A stretch of 64,000 bases of DNA from Pseudozyma flocculosa PF-1 (taxonomy: Eukaryota; Basidiomycota; Ustilaginomycetes; Ustilaginales; Ustilaginaceae), in assembly GCF_000417875.1 (NCBI RefSeq), contig NW_006920880.1:316260-380259 (forward strand), in the 5' to 3' direction. Below, piece by piece: positions 23,141-33,980 of the stretch; positions within the stretch are counted from its first letter, which is position 1, and every line of letters starts with the position of its first letter. Below the pieces are notes generated by a model. That model was not told the origin of the DNA. It did not search any database and saw only the letters and a list, made by a program, of their open reading frames with translations. The position numbers and the translations under genes were made by a program.

Positions 23141-23849
23141 TCAGGCGCCCCGAGCCTTGATGGCCATCACCTGACGACAGGCGGGTGGAAGCGGAAGGAT
23201 GGATACGCACAGCGTCAGCAGCGAGGTCGCGGCGAGCTGCCATGACGACGAGGGCTGTGCGGGTACTCACCAGCTGGACCTTTTTCCTGACCATGTCGGC
23301 GAACCTTCTGCGGTGCCTCTCGCTCTTCTTCCGCCGCCTCTCCTCGTTGGGCTTCTCGTACCGCTGCTGGAGCCTGAGCTCGTTCCGGACATTGTTTCGC
23401 CGCAAGAGCACCGAGAGCTGGCCGTAAGCGCGCGCCGGGTCCGACTGGGGCCCAATGGTGATGCTCCTTCCGCTGTAGGGGGTACAGGGCCACGATGGCT
23501 CGCCGTGGGCCAGGCGTGTGCTCCATCCCTCTTCGAGATTGCCGGCGTAATCGACCATGTTTCCAGATGGCCGGTGCGCCACCTCGTGGTTGCTGTATCC
23601 GACGATGAGGGTGTCGAGGATGCCGGTGAAGAGGCTCTCGGTCTGCTTTATGGGGGGCGCATTGGAGCGGGCCTGTTGCTGTGATCTAGGCTTGACACGG
23701 CTGCTTGCAAGGGGCGACGAAGTCGAGAGGCACCGGATTGCGGGCAGGGCCCTGGAGGTGCTTGCGAGGCTCGACGTAGGCGCGGTCCGAGCGGCCTGGA
23801 GTAGGGATCGCGCCTGCTGGCGGAGCGATGACCCGATTGCAGACATCAT
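23141..23849 (-). CDS. MRP21: Mitochondrial small-subunit ribosomal protein bS21m
   Basis: Exon 1 is 23849-23271 and exon 2 is 23170-23141; the intron 23270-23171 has a GTGAGT donor and GTCGTCAG acceptor. The 202-residue product starts MMSAIGSSLRQQARSLL, an Arg/Ser/Ala-rich, acid-poor mitochondrial presequence. The S21 core spans residues 125-202: GRSITIGPQSDPARAY, then LLRRNNVRNELRLQQRYEK and the highly basic RRRKKSERHRRRFADMVRKKVQL, with the last nine residues (VMAIKARGA) in exon 2. Fungal bS21m (yeast Mrp21) binds 15S/12S-type rRNA in the head-platform region of the mitoribosomal small subunit. A second in-frame ATG three nt downstream could also be used. The gene is divergent from the PIF1-type helicase, which also can act in mitochondria. 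Confidence 0.93.
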
Positions 23850-25090
23850 GAGCGACGTTGCCTCTCGTGCGAAGATGGTGTGTGAGTGACGAGGTGCGCA
23901 GAGTCGGTGGTGGTGGCGAGGTGGCATGCGAGCAGGGATGACGATGACCAGGACCTGCTTCGGGAGCGAGGGGCGAGGGGCGGGTGCCACGCCCCACGAA
24001 GAAATCCCGGAAAAGGCAGCCGGCGGGCCGGAGCCGAGTTCGACACCTCGTAAGCGCCGCCCGATGGTACCGAGGGGTGGCCCAAACCCTTGGACCCCCG
24101 ATGAGCACGACTCCGTCTCGGTTCCGGCACGGCTCAGCCTGGCCCTCCTCATCCGCCTCCCCTCTGCCTCTTCTATCGCGTCTCGTCTGGCTTTGGCCGG
24201 ACTGTCGACCTATGGAAACGGCGCTCGTGGCTCGCTCTACGCCATCGACCGCCTGATTGAAGTGCTTAGGCGCGGGGAAAGGCGTCGGATCGCCAGCCGG
24301 TGGATTTCGTCGGGATTTTCCGAGCGCTTTTCGAGGCGAAGGGCGACCACCGATTTTACCCTGCTACTGACCGGCTTCCACCCGCTCGGCCATTCCGGAT
24401 CTCGAAGCCGCAACGCACGACGAATCGGTGGCAATCGTATCATACGGACGACTGCTGGTGGCTGAAGAATGGCAACAGAAGTCTGCAATACCATCCTAAG
24501 CCAGCTATGCTCGAGGAACCGCCGTCGGGAGGATGCTGACCATGCTTCGGAGCCGAGCAGGCTCACCCGGATAGGGTGGCAGGCAGGCTTGACCTGGCCA
24601 GGGTCAGCCTCACGACGCGCGCCTGAGCTCGCGACACGCCAGGCCTCGCCTGCTTCGGAGGGAGGGCCTGGCTGGGCTTGGGCTGGGCTGGCCTGCAGGC
24701 ATCCAGGCCGGCCGTGTGTTGGTCGGTGGGTCCAAAATTCCTGGACCTGCCTAGGGGCGAGCGGGTGGATCCCTCTCTCGGTGGCTGGCCAGCGGATGGC
24801 CCGACGACCCTCGACACTCTGGCCAAACAACAGCACAACGGACTCGCCGCTGCCTGGCTCGTTGCCATCACGACCAACACCCGACCCTCGTCTGCCCCCT
24901 GGCCCAGCCCCCACCTCGGACCGCCGCCGACGCCGCTTCCCTTGCGCTCAAGGACCAGACCCGTCTCGACCCTCCCACCACCGTCTTGCCACCGCCACAC
25001 ACCGGCGCACTCCGTCGATCCACCAGCACCCGCCCCCCTCCTCCATCGCAGGCCCCGCCAAGTCGCAACCCCGCTCGTTTCACACCCAGC
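23850..25090. other. Shared upstream region of bS21m (-) and the PIF1 helicase (+)
   Basis: 1.24 kb bidirectional intergenic region. No TATA element or gene was seen. The last 200 nt before 25091 are C/A-rich, as is usual for a 5' leader. Confidence 0.55.
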
Positions 25091-27231
25091 ATGCTTAGGT
25101 CCGGCCTTGGTAACCTCAAGAGGACGTGGTCCGGCAACCAGCACGACCTCGGCGAGCCCGCCGCCACATCAAAGCCCCTCGAGACCGCCTCGAGCCAGGA
25201 AATCTTCTACGAATGGTCTGACACGCCGTCGCCACCCGGCTCGCCGCGTGCAAAGAAACTGCTGTCTGCGAATAGCGGAGCAGAGCCAGAGGGTAAGTGC
25301 TCGAATCGCAGGGCCGGAGATCTCTGCGGTCCTCAACGCCGAGTTCGCACCCCAGACGACGGCAAAGGCTGACCGCGCTCGCCACCCCTTCCCCCATACC
25401 ACCGACGACAGCCAAGCGGCGCAAGAGCGATGAGGGATCTGCAGGCGCCGCCGCGCCGCCACAGAGGAGCGGATTCGTCTCGGCCTCGGACCTGGTGTCC
25501 GGCAGGGTGCAGAGCCTGCCGTCGACGCTCGGCCGTCCGGCAAACGATCCGCAGCGCAACTTCAACAAGAGCACGCAGCCGCAGAACCAGCCCATTCCCA
25601 GCTCCAGCAGCAAGTCGTTCCAGTCGTACCAGCGGCCATCGCCGTCGTCGGACCTGGCGGCCAACTTTGCGCGCGCCCGGAGTGGCCCTCTGGCTGGCTC
25701 AAACCAGGCCAACGTGCTGTCGTCGTCGGGCACCAGCGGCGGCGCTTCGTACCTCAAGTCGGCCGCGCAGCTCAAAGAGGAGCGTCGGTCGGCCGGCTCA
25801 GTCATGGAGGCTCCGGCGTTTGGCCAGCGGCCCAAGGTGCCCAGCAAGGTCTTCCTCTCGGCCGAGCAGCGCGCGGTGCTCGACATGGTGGTGCGGGAGC
25901 GCAAGAACGTCTTCTTCACGGGCTCGGCTGGTACGGGAAAGTCGGTGCTGCTTCGCGAGATCATCCGCGAGCTCAAGCAGGTGCACAGCAAGAAGCAGGA
26001 CGCCGTCGCCGTCACGGCCTCGACGGGCATCGCCGCGTGCAACATCGGCGGCGTGACGCTGCACAGCTTCAGCGGCATCGGCCTGGGCAAGGAGCCTGTG
26101 GCGCAGCTGGTGACCAAGATCCGGCGCAACCGCAAGGCCAACTCGCGCTGGCTGCGGACGCAGGTGCTGATCATGGACGAGGTGTCGATGGTCGACCCGG
26201 ACCTCTTTGACAAGCTCGAAGAGGTGGCGCGGGTGGTGCGCAAGAGCAACAAGCCGTTTGGCGGGCTGCAGGTCGTCATCACGGGCGACTTCTTCCAGCT
26301 GCCCCCGGTCAACCCAGGCGGCGGCATGACGTTCGCCTTTGAGGCCAAGAGCTGGGACAGCGTGGTGGCGCACCAGGTCAACCTGACGAAGGTCTTCCGA
26401 CAGAAGGACTCGAGGTTCGTCACGATGCTCAACGAGATGCGCTTCGGCCAGCTGTCGCCCGCCACGATCAAGGCCTTCAAGTCGCTGGAGCGCGTGCCGG
26501 TCTACGACGAGGGCATCGTCCCCACGGAGCTCTTTCCGCGGCGCGAGGAGGTCGACCGCGCCAACCTCGAACGGCTGCAGGCGCTGCCGAGCAAGGCCGA
26601 GACCTTCCCGGCGACCGACGGCGGCTCGCTCGAGAGGGACGGGCGCGAGCGGGTGCTGCAGAACTTTATCGCGCTCAAGAGCCTCACGCTCAAGGTCGGA
26701 GCGCAGGTCATGCTGATCAAGAACGTCGACGAGACGCTCGTCAACGGCTCGGTCGGCCTGGTGCTCGACTTTGTCGACGAGCGCGAGTACGTCGAGCGCG
26801 GGCTGGGGCGCATCGACGAAAAGGACGAGGGCAACAAGCTCAACGCCCTCAACCGCGCGTCGCAGCGCAAGTGGCCGCTGGTGCGCTTCCGGCTGCCCAA
26901 CGACAGCGGCTTCCGCGACTACCTCGCCAAGCCCGAGAGCTGGAAAAACGAGCTGCCGACGGGCGAGATCCAGGCGTCGCGGACCCAGGTGCCCCTCATC
27001 CTGGCGTGGGCCATGTCGATCCACAAGTCGCAGGGCCAGACGCTCCAGTGCTGCCGCATCAACCTCAACCGCGTCTTTGAAAAGGGCCAGGCCTACGTCG
27101 CCCTTTCGCGTGCCACGTCGCTCGAGGGCCTCCAGGTGATGGGCTTCAACCCGGCCAAGGTCATGGCCCACCCCAAGGTCATCCAGTGGAGCCGATCGCT
27201 GCTGGCGCTGCAGCAGGGGTCGGCCGCCTAG
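25091..27231 (+). CDS. PIF1: PIF1-family 5'-3' DNA helicase
   Basis: Exon 1 is 25091-25292 and exon 2 is 25412-27231; the 119-nt intron has a GTAAGT donor and CGACGACAG acceptor, and only this acceptor keeps the frame (phase 1). The 673-residue protein has a disordered Ser/Gln-rich N-terminus, then a superfamily 1B helicase core: Walker A GSAGTGKS at residue 238, TASTGIAACNIGGVTLHSFSGIG (motif Ia), LIMDEVSM (Walker B/motif II), GDFFQLPPV (motif III), LTKVFRQKD (motif IV), SIHKSQGQTL (motif V) and YVALSRATSLEGLQV (motif VI). PIF1 helicases unwind G-quadruplexes and RNA-DNA hybrids, restrain telomerase and maintain mitochondrial DNA. Whether this copy is nuclear, mitochondrial or both is not clear from its N-terminus. 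Confidence 0.95.
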
Positions 27232-28041
27232 CGCGGTCGGCTCTGGCTCGAGCCAGTCCCGTTTCCTTTCTTGTCGTGGTGCGGGTGATTGTAGCTCGCC
27301 TCGCCTTGGTATTCGGCACCAGGGCGCACAGGCAGTCGCCCTGAGATGATGTCGCCGCCGCCACCGCCGCCGCCGCCGGTCTAGCCCCTTCTCGGCACGT
27401 TGGAATCGTACCCTGCACGTCTTTCCTTGGACTGCCATCCGCACGTCTCACCCTGCCGTCGCTCCGCAATGCACGCACATTGCACCCTTGACGACGAGAG
27501 TGCGCCCGTGGATTCGACGCGCGCGAGAGCGAGGGATGAGGGCAGATTGGGATGGTATTAGAGCAGAGCAGTGTGTAAAAGCGGGGCAAGGAGGGTGTCT
27601 AGGTAGGAGCGCGGGGAGAGGGGGAGTGGCGACGATCTCGAGGTGGCAACGAGGAGCAGCCTGCGCATGGTGCGAGGGTCGGGGGTGCACGGAGCACGGG
27701 GCGCGGGGGAGGTCCTCCGTGATCCTGTCCGGCTGGGATGCGAGGGGGGAACAAGAGGCGGCATGGACTGTACGACGAGATGGGGGAAAATGCGAGGGAG
27801 AGAGGCAGAGGGCAGCGGCGCGGATCTAGCAGAGTGCGGACGGTAGGCGGGTGCATGGAGAGCAGAGAGGGAGGAGAGAAGAGAGGGGACTGGGAAGGAG
27901 GAGGATCCGTTGGTACATAGGTGAGCCCGCGGCGACGGAGCAGGCGCACTTGCTGGAGGATGCGTGCGACGGGCAGCGTGGGTGCGGTCGACAACGCTGA
28001 CGTGCATGGACCTACGCGCCGAAGGGCCGGCCGGGACGGCG
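27232..28041. other. Intergenic region between convergent genes
   Basis: 0.8 kb between the 3' ends of the helicase and the CON7-like gene. It is purine-rich on the plus strand (27500-27960) and has no supportable gene. Confidence 0.6.
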
Positions 28042-30623
28042 CTAGATGCTGCCGCGATGGGCCATGAGGTATGCGCCGAGGCCGCCAGATGGGTACGAGG
28101 TGGTGCCGGACTGGTTCGAGGCTCCAGCAGTGTACGGCCTTGCATCGGCGCCGCCACCGAGGCTCGATGCAGAAGGGTGGGCGGCCGCGTCAAAGCCAGG
28201 CGACGACGAGCCGGGCAGAGCGCCGAGGTGATTGGCCGACGACGCCGAGTGCGGTGCGCTGCTGTAGCCGTAGGGCGGCAGCGAGCCGGCGGTGCTCGAC
28301 GACGAGACCGACGACATGCTGTACCGCGACGAGGGCGCCGCCATGCTCAGCGGCGCGGCGTAGCCCGCATGACTGCCCGCTCCTGGCCCCATGNNNNNNN
28401 NNNNNNNNNNNNNNNNNNNNNNNNNNNNNNNNNNNNNNNNNNNNNNNNNNNNNNNNNNNNNNNNNNNNNNNNNNNNNNNNNNNNNNNNNNNNNNNNNNNN
28501 NNNNNNNNNNNNNNNNNNNNNNNNNNNNNNNNNNNNNNNNNNNNNNNNNNNNNNNNNNNNNNNNNNNNNNNNNNNNNNNNNNNNNNNNNNNNNNNNNNNN
28601 NNNNNNNNNNNNNNNNNNNNNNNNNNNNNNNNNNNNNNNNNNNNNNNNNNNNNNNNNNNNNNNNNNNNNNNNNNNNNNNNNNNNNNNNNNNNNNNNNNNN
28701 NNNNNNNNNNNNNNNNNNNNNNNNNNNNNNNNNNNNNNNNNNNNNNNNNNNNNNNNNNNNNNNNNNNNNNNNNNNNNNNNNNNNNNNNNNNNNNNNNNNN
28801 NNNNNNNNNNNNNNNNNNNNNNNNNNNNNNNNNNNNNNNNNNNNNNNNNNNNNNNNNNNNNNNNNNNNNNCTCGCCAAACGCCGACTGGCGAGCCTGCCT
28901 GCGCTGCTCCTCCTCCTTTTTCTGGCGACGCCAGGCCTTGCGCATGTCCTTGAACTCTGAAGTTGGGGGAGAAAGGGGGGTCGCGTGCGCAGAGAGGTAC
29001 GCAAGGGCACGAGGAAGGTCAGCGACGTGCTCGTGACACAAAAGGAGGGGGGGGCTACGTCCACTGCCACTCACCGGAAGGCGATCGCTTCGGACCATGC
29101 TTCTGCATCGCGACGTGCGCGTTGAGATGGTTGAGGGTGCCGTAGCTCTTTGTACACCCTGGCCACTTGCAGGGGTAGAGGCGTTCGATCTCGTCGTAGC
29201 GTCGGCGCGGCCGCTTTTTGCCCACATTGTTACCGAAGCCGCCCATGCCTCCGAGCATGTGGCCGTGGTAGCCGTTGGGTCCGTACGCGTGGCCCGCGAG
29301 GTCGTCCATCGGCGGCATGTAGGAAAAAACCTTGTTGCCGCCCGGGCCTCCGCCACCGTTGCCTGCCATGTCGCCGTTGCCGGCCATGCCCGCCGTGTTG
29401 GGCATCGAGAAGCGCCGCTGCTGAGCATAGGCGTCAATGCCTGCCGCCGAGTTCGGGCCGGAAGCAAAGCCTCGAGGAGCTGACATGCTGCCCGACGCCA
29501 GAGAGGCGCTCGCCGGCCCCGTGCCGGAGGAGGAGGCTGCCGCGCTGCTGGTCGGCTCGTTGATCGAGTAAGGCTCCGGGAAGCCAAACTGACCGAACAT
29601 GCCGTCGGCCGTGTGAGGCCTGGCTGCTCCCGACGCAGTCTCCCAGGCGGCGAGACCGTGGGCCCGGGGCGGTGCGTGCGTGGCAAAGCCGGCCTCACCG
29701 CCTTCTCCGGAGTAGGCGGGCGTGGAGCCCATGACCGGTCCCGAGATCGAGGCGCGGTGGAGCATATAAGAGTCCTGCAGCGGCGGCGGCATCTGCGAGG
29801 GAGGCCTCGACGAGGAGTGGGTCGTCGGGCTCAGGCTGCTGCTCCCGGAAAAGCTCTCCCTGGCCGTGAAGCCCGAGGCATACTGGGCGCCGCCCCTAGC
29901 CGACCGGTCGCCACCGCTAGTCTGGTCGTCGTAGGCAAACTGGCTCGTGCTGGCAGAGACGGGGAGCGAGTCGCGGCGGTCCCACGGGTTGGCGATCTCT
30001 GTAAGAGGGTGCAGGGTATGGCATCGTCAGCGGGTGACCAACCTTCGGGGAATCCGCACGGCACCACATGCTCCCCGGTGGCAAAATCCTCACTCACCCT
30101 CTTTGAAGCCGGGCTGGGCAGGCGAATTGTAGCCGTTGCTCATGCTGTCAAACTTGTACGCGACCTGATTCTGGGAAAAGTGGTAGGGCTTCGAGGCAAC
30201 GGCGTCGCCTCGTTTGCGTTCGAAAAGGTTGTCGTCCAGCTGCTTGGGCGTCGCACTTAGGGAGGAATGCGCTCCGGCGGGAGACGAGTGACCGAGACTT
30301 TGTTCAGAGAGCGCAGGGAGCGAGTCGGGGTGCGCTTCAGACTTGGGGTAGACTGAAGCGTCGCTGTAGTATGCCCGGGACGAGTTGAGGGGCGTGTGGG
30401 GCGAGTAAGCGGCCGCTGATTTTGGGACGCTGTCGTCGTTGCTGTAGCCGTTTGGGCCGGTCAAGGCGCTCGTCGATCGGGAAAAGGTGGCGTCGGGGGA
30501 CCTCTGGTGACGTTCTGCGAGCTGGGCGTCGGGCCTGTCGGAGAGCGCGGGATGGATCGAGGACGAGGGAGGAGGGGCGAGGCTGGACGTGGCGCTGGTC
30601 TGCAAGAAGAGCGTCGGTTCCAT
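28042..30623 (-). CDS. con7: CON7-like C2H2 zinc-finger transcription factor
   Basis: Exons 30623-30098, 29998-29075 and 28956-28042; introns have GTGAGT donors and TTACAG/TTCAG acceptors, both in phase 1. The start codon lies at MEPTLFLQTS. Long Ser/Pro/Gly-rich regions lead to KKRPRRRYDEIERLYPCKWPG, a single C2H2 finger (Cys-x4-Cys, His-x5-His) reading SYGTLNHLNAHVAMQKHG near residues 447-472, then SEFKDMRKAWRRQKKEEEQRR across the second intron. This finger plus basic EFKxxRKxW extension is the signature of the fungal CON7/Cos1-type regulators of morphogenesis and cell-wall genes. A 477-N gap interrupts exon 3; the C-terminus (SSRYSMSSVSSSS ... AYLMAHRGSI) is intact. It faces a 7 kb gene-free upstream region, suggesting extensive regulation. 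Confidence 0.88.
28394..28870. other. Assembly gap (477 N)
   Basis: N run in exon 3 of the CON7-like gene, flanked by Gly/Ala/Ser-coding GC-rich DNA. Confidence 0.99.
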
Positions 30624-33600
30624 TCGAGTGGCGGTTCCGGGTTGGCGATGGGGTGGGCGCGGGTGCACTAGCGGCGATCACGGAGGCAGGGGCTTGGAGC
30701 GATTGCAGCGATGCAAGCCGCAAGCCGTGCGGAGCTCTGATCGGGTGGGCCGCGGTGGCGAATGGTCGAGGGGGTCTTGGGGCCGAGAAGAGGACGGTCA
30801 GAGATCGGATTCGCCGAGGATGAGGAGTCTCTTTCGAGGTCGGGGCGGCTGCGGCTGCGATGGCGACTGAAGACCGGATCGATCCGCGTCGGAGAGGCCC
30901 GATGTCTAGTGCGGCGAGGGGCGCCCAACGCTGTAGCGGCTATGCCGATGCAGAGGGTAGCGCGGCGACGACGAGGTTGCAATGGAGTTTCCACCCAGGC
31001 GCGGCGTTGGCTGCGGCAAGGGCTGCGGTTGCTAGGCTGGCAGCAGAGGACGGGATGCTCGAATGCGCAGAAGCGCGGACGGACGGGAGAAGATGGCGGC
31101 AAGTCGGGTCGATGCGATGCGGGCGAGAGCGGGCGAACGAGGCGATCGGATGGCTTGTCGGCGGTGAGGGCGAATGAGACGGAGTGGGGGCAAGGCAGGG
31201 GGCAGAGGGAGGGGGGGGGGCAGCTGGGGATCGAGGTCGGCGGCAAAAGGCAGGAGGGGGAGAGATATAGGACCGGGGCGAGGCGAGGCGCGGCGCTTTG
31301 GGCGAGGATGGCTAAAGAAGCCAGGGCCGGTCGACGTCTTTTTCTGCTGGCCAAGTGGGTTGCAGAAGGGGACCGCGCAGACGAGATGGTGAACGCAACG
31401 ACGAGGGGGGGCCTACCTAACATGGGCCGGAGGGCGGAAGAGAGCGAGAGGGAGCTCCAGTACCCAAGAGGCTAGCGGTCGAGGGCGGGCACCTGGACGG
31501 CTGCACCGACGGCGGAGCGAGCGGGCGGGCGGAAAGGCAGCCAGCCAGCCAGCCGACCAGCAGGCAGCCCCAGCCTGCTTCCATCCAGCCAGGCCAGGCT
31601 AGGAGGCTAGGCCAAGGCCAACCCCAACCCTACGCCAGCAGCAGCGCTACGCTGCGACAGAACCCACCAACCAACCAAGCGTCGGCGCAAAAAGCATGAC
31701 AGAAGACCACCTACTAGGCCCAGCCATCATCGCCCGGCCTCCCCCTCTTCTTGGGTGTATGATGTGCGCGCCTGCCGTCCTCGAGCTTCTCTGCCTTCTG
31801 TGCCGCTCCCCCCGCCTCTCTGTCCGATGCGCCCCCCTCCTTGGAGCGCCCCCCACTCTACTCTCCCTACATACACGGGGCGCCACAGAAATCGCTGCTT
31901 GATCCCCTCGTGCACCCAGGCCCGTCCAAGGCGGCCCGAGTTCCATCACTAAGACTCCCTCGACCCTTCTCCGGTGGTCTGGCCTCTGACGCTCTTGCCG
32001 CCCGCCAGGGTGCGAGCGTCCGCCTGTGAGTCCTCTATATGTCTCTCTTCCTGCGGTGGCAGCAGGCAGGCGAGCAAGCCTACAGCATGCATCTGCCCTC
32101 GCGCTGTACGTGCCCTTCGTCCTCTGTGCCCGAGGGTCCAGCAGGCTCCTCTCGCCCATCGTCGCTGGCCGCCGCGCGAATACAGCACCTAAGTACTGTT
32201 GTACGCCAAGAAGGAGGTGCGGCTCCCGTTCATGCCACAAGACTCGCCTTTCCTCTCGCCACGGGGATGACCTCGACCCTGGCCGAGACCAAAGCCGCGC
32301 CGGCGGTGGCGCAAGTTCAGCGAACAGACTGCGCGGCTCCTCGTGTGGTCCTGGGAGCGTCTGCCAGATTGCACCGCGCCAACTCCCGACACGCACGCTA
32401 GAGGGAGGATGGTGCGCAGATTGCCTGCCCAGCCATCAGCCGGCCTGGCCTGGCCTGGCTGTTCCTGATGGACCAACGGCCAGTCGAAACGTGGACTACT
32501 CGGGATGCTCCTGGTCCAAAGGTGACCATGCCCGGTCCTTAGCGGGTTCGGTACAGCTACCGGTAGATGCCGTACGTAGCTACGCCGGTACTTCAGCGTC
32601 AGGCAACGCCACACTTCTTCTAGCTTCATACCCGGTGGGTCCGGCTTCTTCGCGCGTCTCTAGTCGCTGCGTCTCCCTCGCAACCCCGCTCTCTCTCTCT
32701 TCGAGGCAACGCGCCGCCGTCCCGCGGAGCAAGGAGTCCTTCGAACATTAAGGTGGTGGCGTGCTGCACTCTCGACGGGGCTGGCCTGACCTCCGTGACC
32801 AGGAAGAAGGACGGCCAATGCGGCTTGACCCTGGCCACATAGGTGGTATGTGCAGCCTGCACAGGCGAGATGTGGCAGGCGAAGGCCCAGGCAGAGCGGC
32901 CACAGCGGCTTCGACCATGTCGCCATTTCACACTGCGGTCGCAAGCAGCTACATTTGGCCCAGGTGTCTGTCTACACAGGTGCTGGTGTGTGTCGCATGC
33001 AGCGCTTGTCTCGTCGTCGTCGTCGTCGGCGCCGCCGACGTCGCTCGCTCGCCCGCCTGCTGCGCTCTTCGTCGACGAGATGATGGATGACTTGGGCCGG
33101 CTGGCTGCGCCCGCGCTGGTTTCGGGCGCGCCGGGGAAGGACGAGATCGAGAAGAGGGTCTCAGAAAAGACCCGACACGGCGGCGATATGCACGGCACAT
33201 CACCGACCGTGAGCGCAGCAGCTGTTGGGCCCAAGGAGGTGGCCTGGCCTGGCCTGCCGGTCTGCCCGCCTCGCCTCGCGACGGCGGGCAGCTGTTTCCG
33301 GAAAAGACCATGCCGGCCTGCTTCCCTCGCCTTGCATTGCCTCTCCTCGCCTGTTCTCTCCTCGTACCCTACCTCAGTCGATCTAGTACCACGGCGACTG
33401 CCGCGACGCCCTCTGTCTGACCAGGCTCGCTTGGCCATCGCGGCGCTCCTCACCACCACTCATGACGCACGCCCGCAATCCGGAGCCGCTGGGGCAGTCC
33501 GCCTCGACCTTTCGCGCTTCTCACGCCCAGCCCTCATTTCGCTGACAGTCACCTTCCAGGGATGAAGCTGGTCATCATCATCCGTCGCCCCTGCAGCCAG

Positions 33601-33952
33601 CCAGATCGCGTTGTCGTGCCCTGCCGTCGCCTGCCCTCTTCCGATCTCATCTTTCATCTCCTCTCGATCTCCCTGCTTCATCTGCATCCCCATATGTAGA
33701 GTGATGGGCTTGGCTCTCGCCACCGGTCATGCGAGACGCCACGCCCTCGATCGGTCGGTAGACCAGCCTGAGCTGGGCGGGTGCGCACAACTACTGTATC
33801 TCCCAGGCTGCGCCCGTCGATAGGCGCAGCAGTGATGCTGCCCGCACCCGCGCCAGCTTAAACCCGATCAGACCCACACCCTCTCCCTGCCCGCCCGCCC
33901 GCTTCTTCGCTCGCCTGCCTGCCAGCCCCTGCCGCTCGCGGCCGATGCCGGG

Positions 33953-33980
33953 CGTACGTACGTACGTACATACACACACA
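33953..33980. repeat. (GTAC)n followed by (AC)n
   Basis: Four to five GTAC units followed by ATACACACACA; self-complementary. Confidence 0.8.

Noticed and set aside
23142..24152. Longer start for bS21m upstream of 23849
   Set aside because: The upstream in-frame region is proline/arginine-rich leader without a presequence; 23849 gives a good mitochondrial targeting start.
25798..27444. A 548-codon antisense frame over the helicase gene
   Set aside because: Shadow of the PIF1 reading frame.
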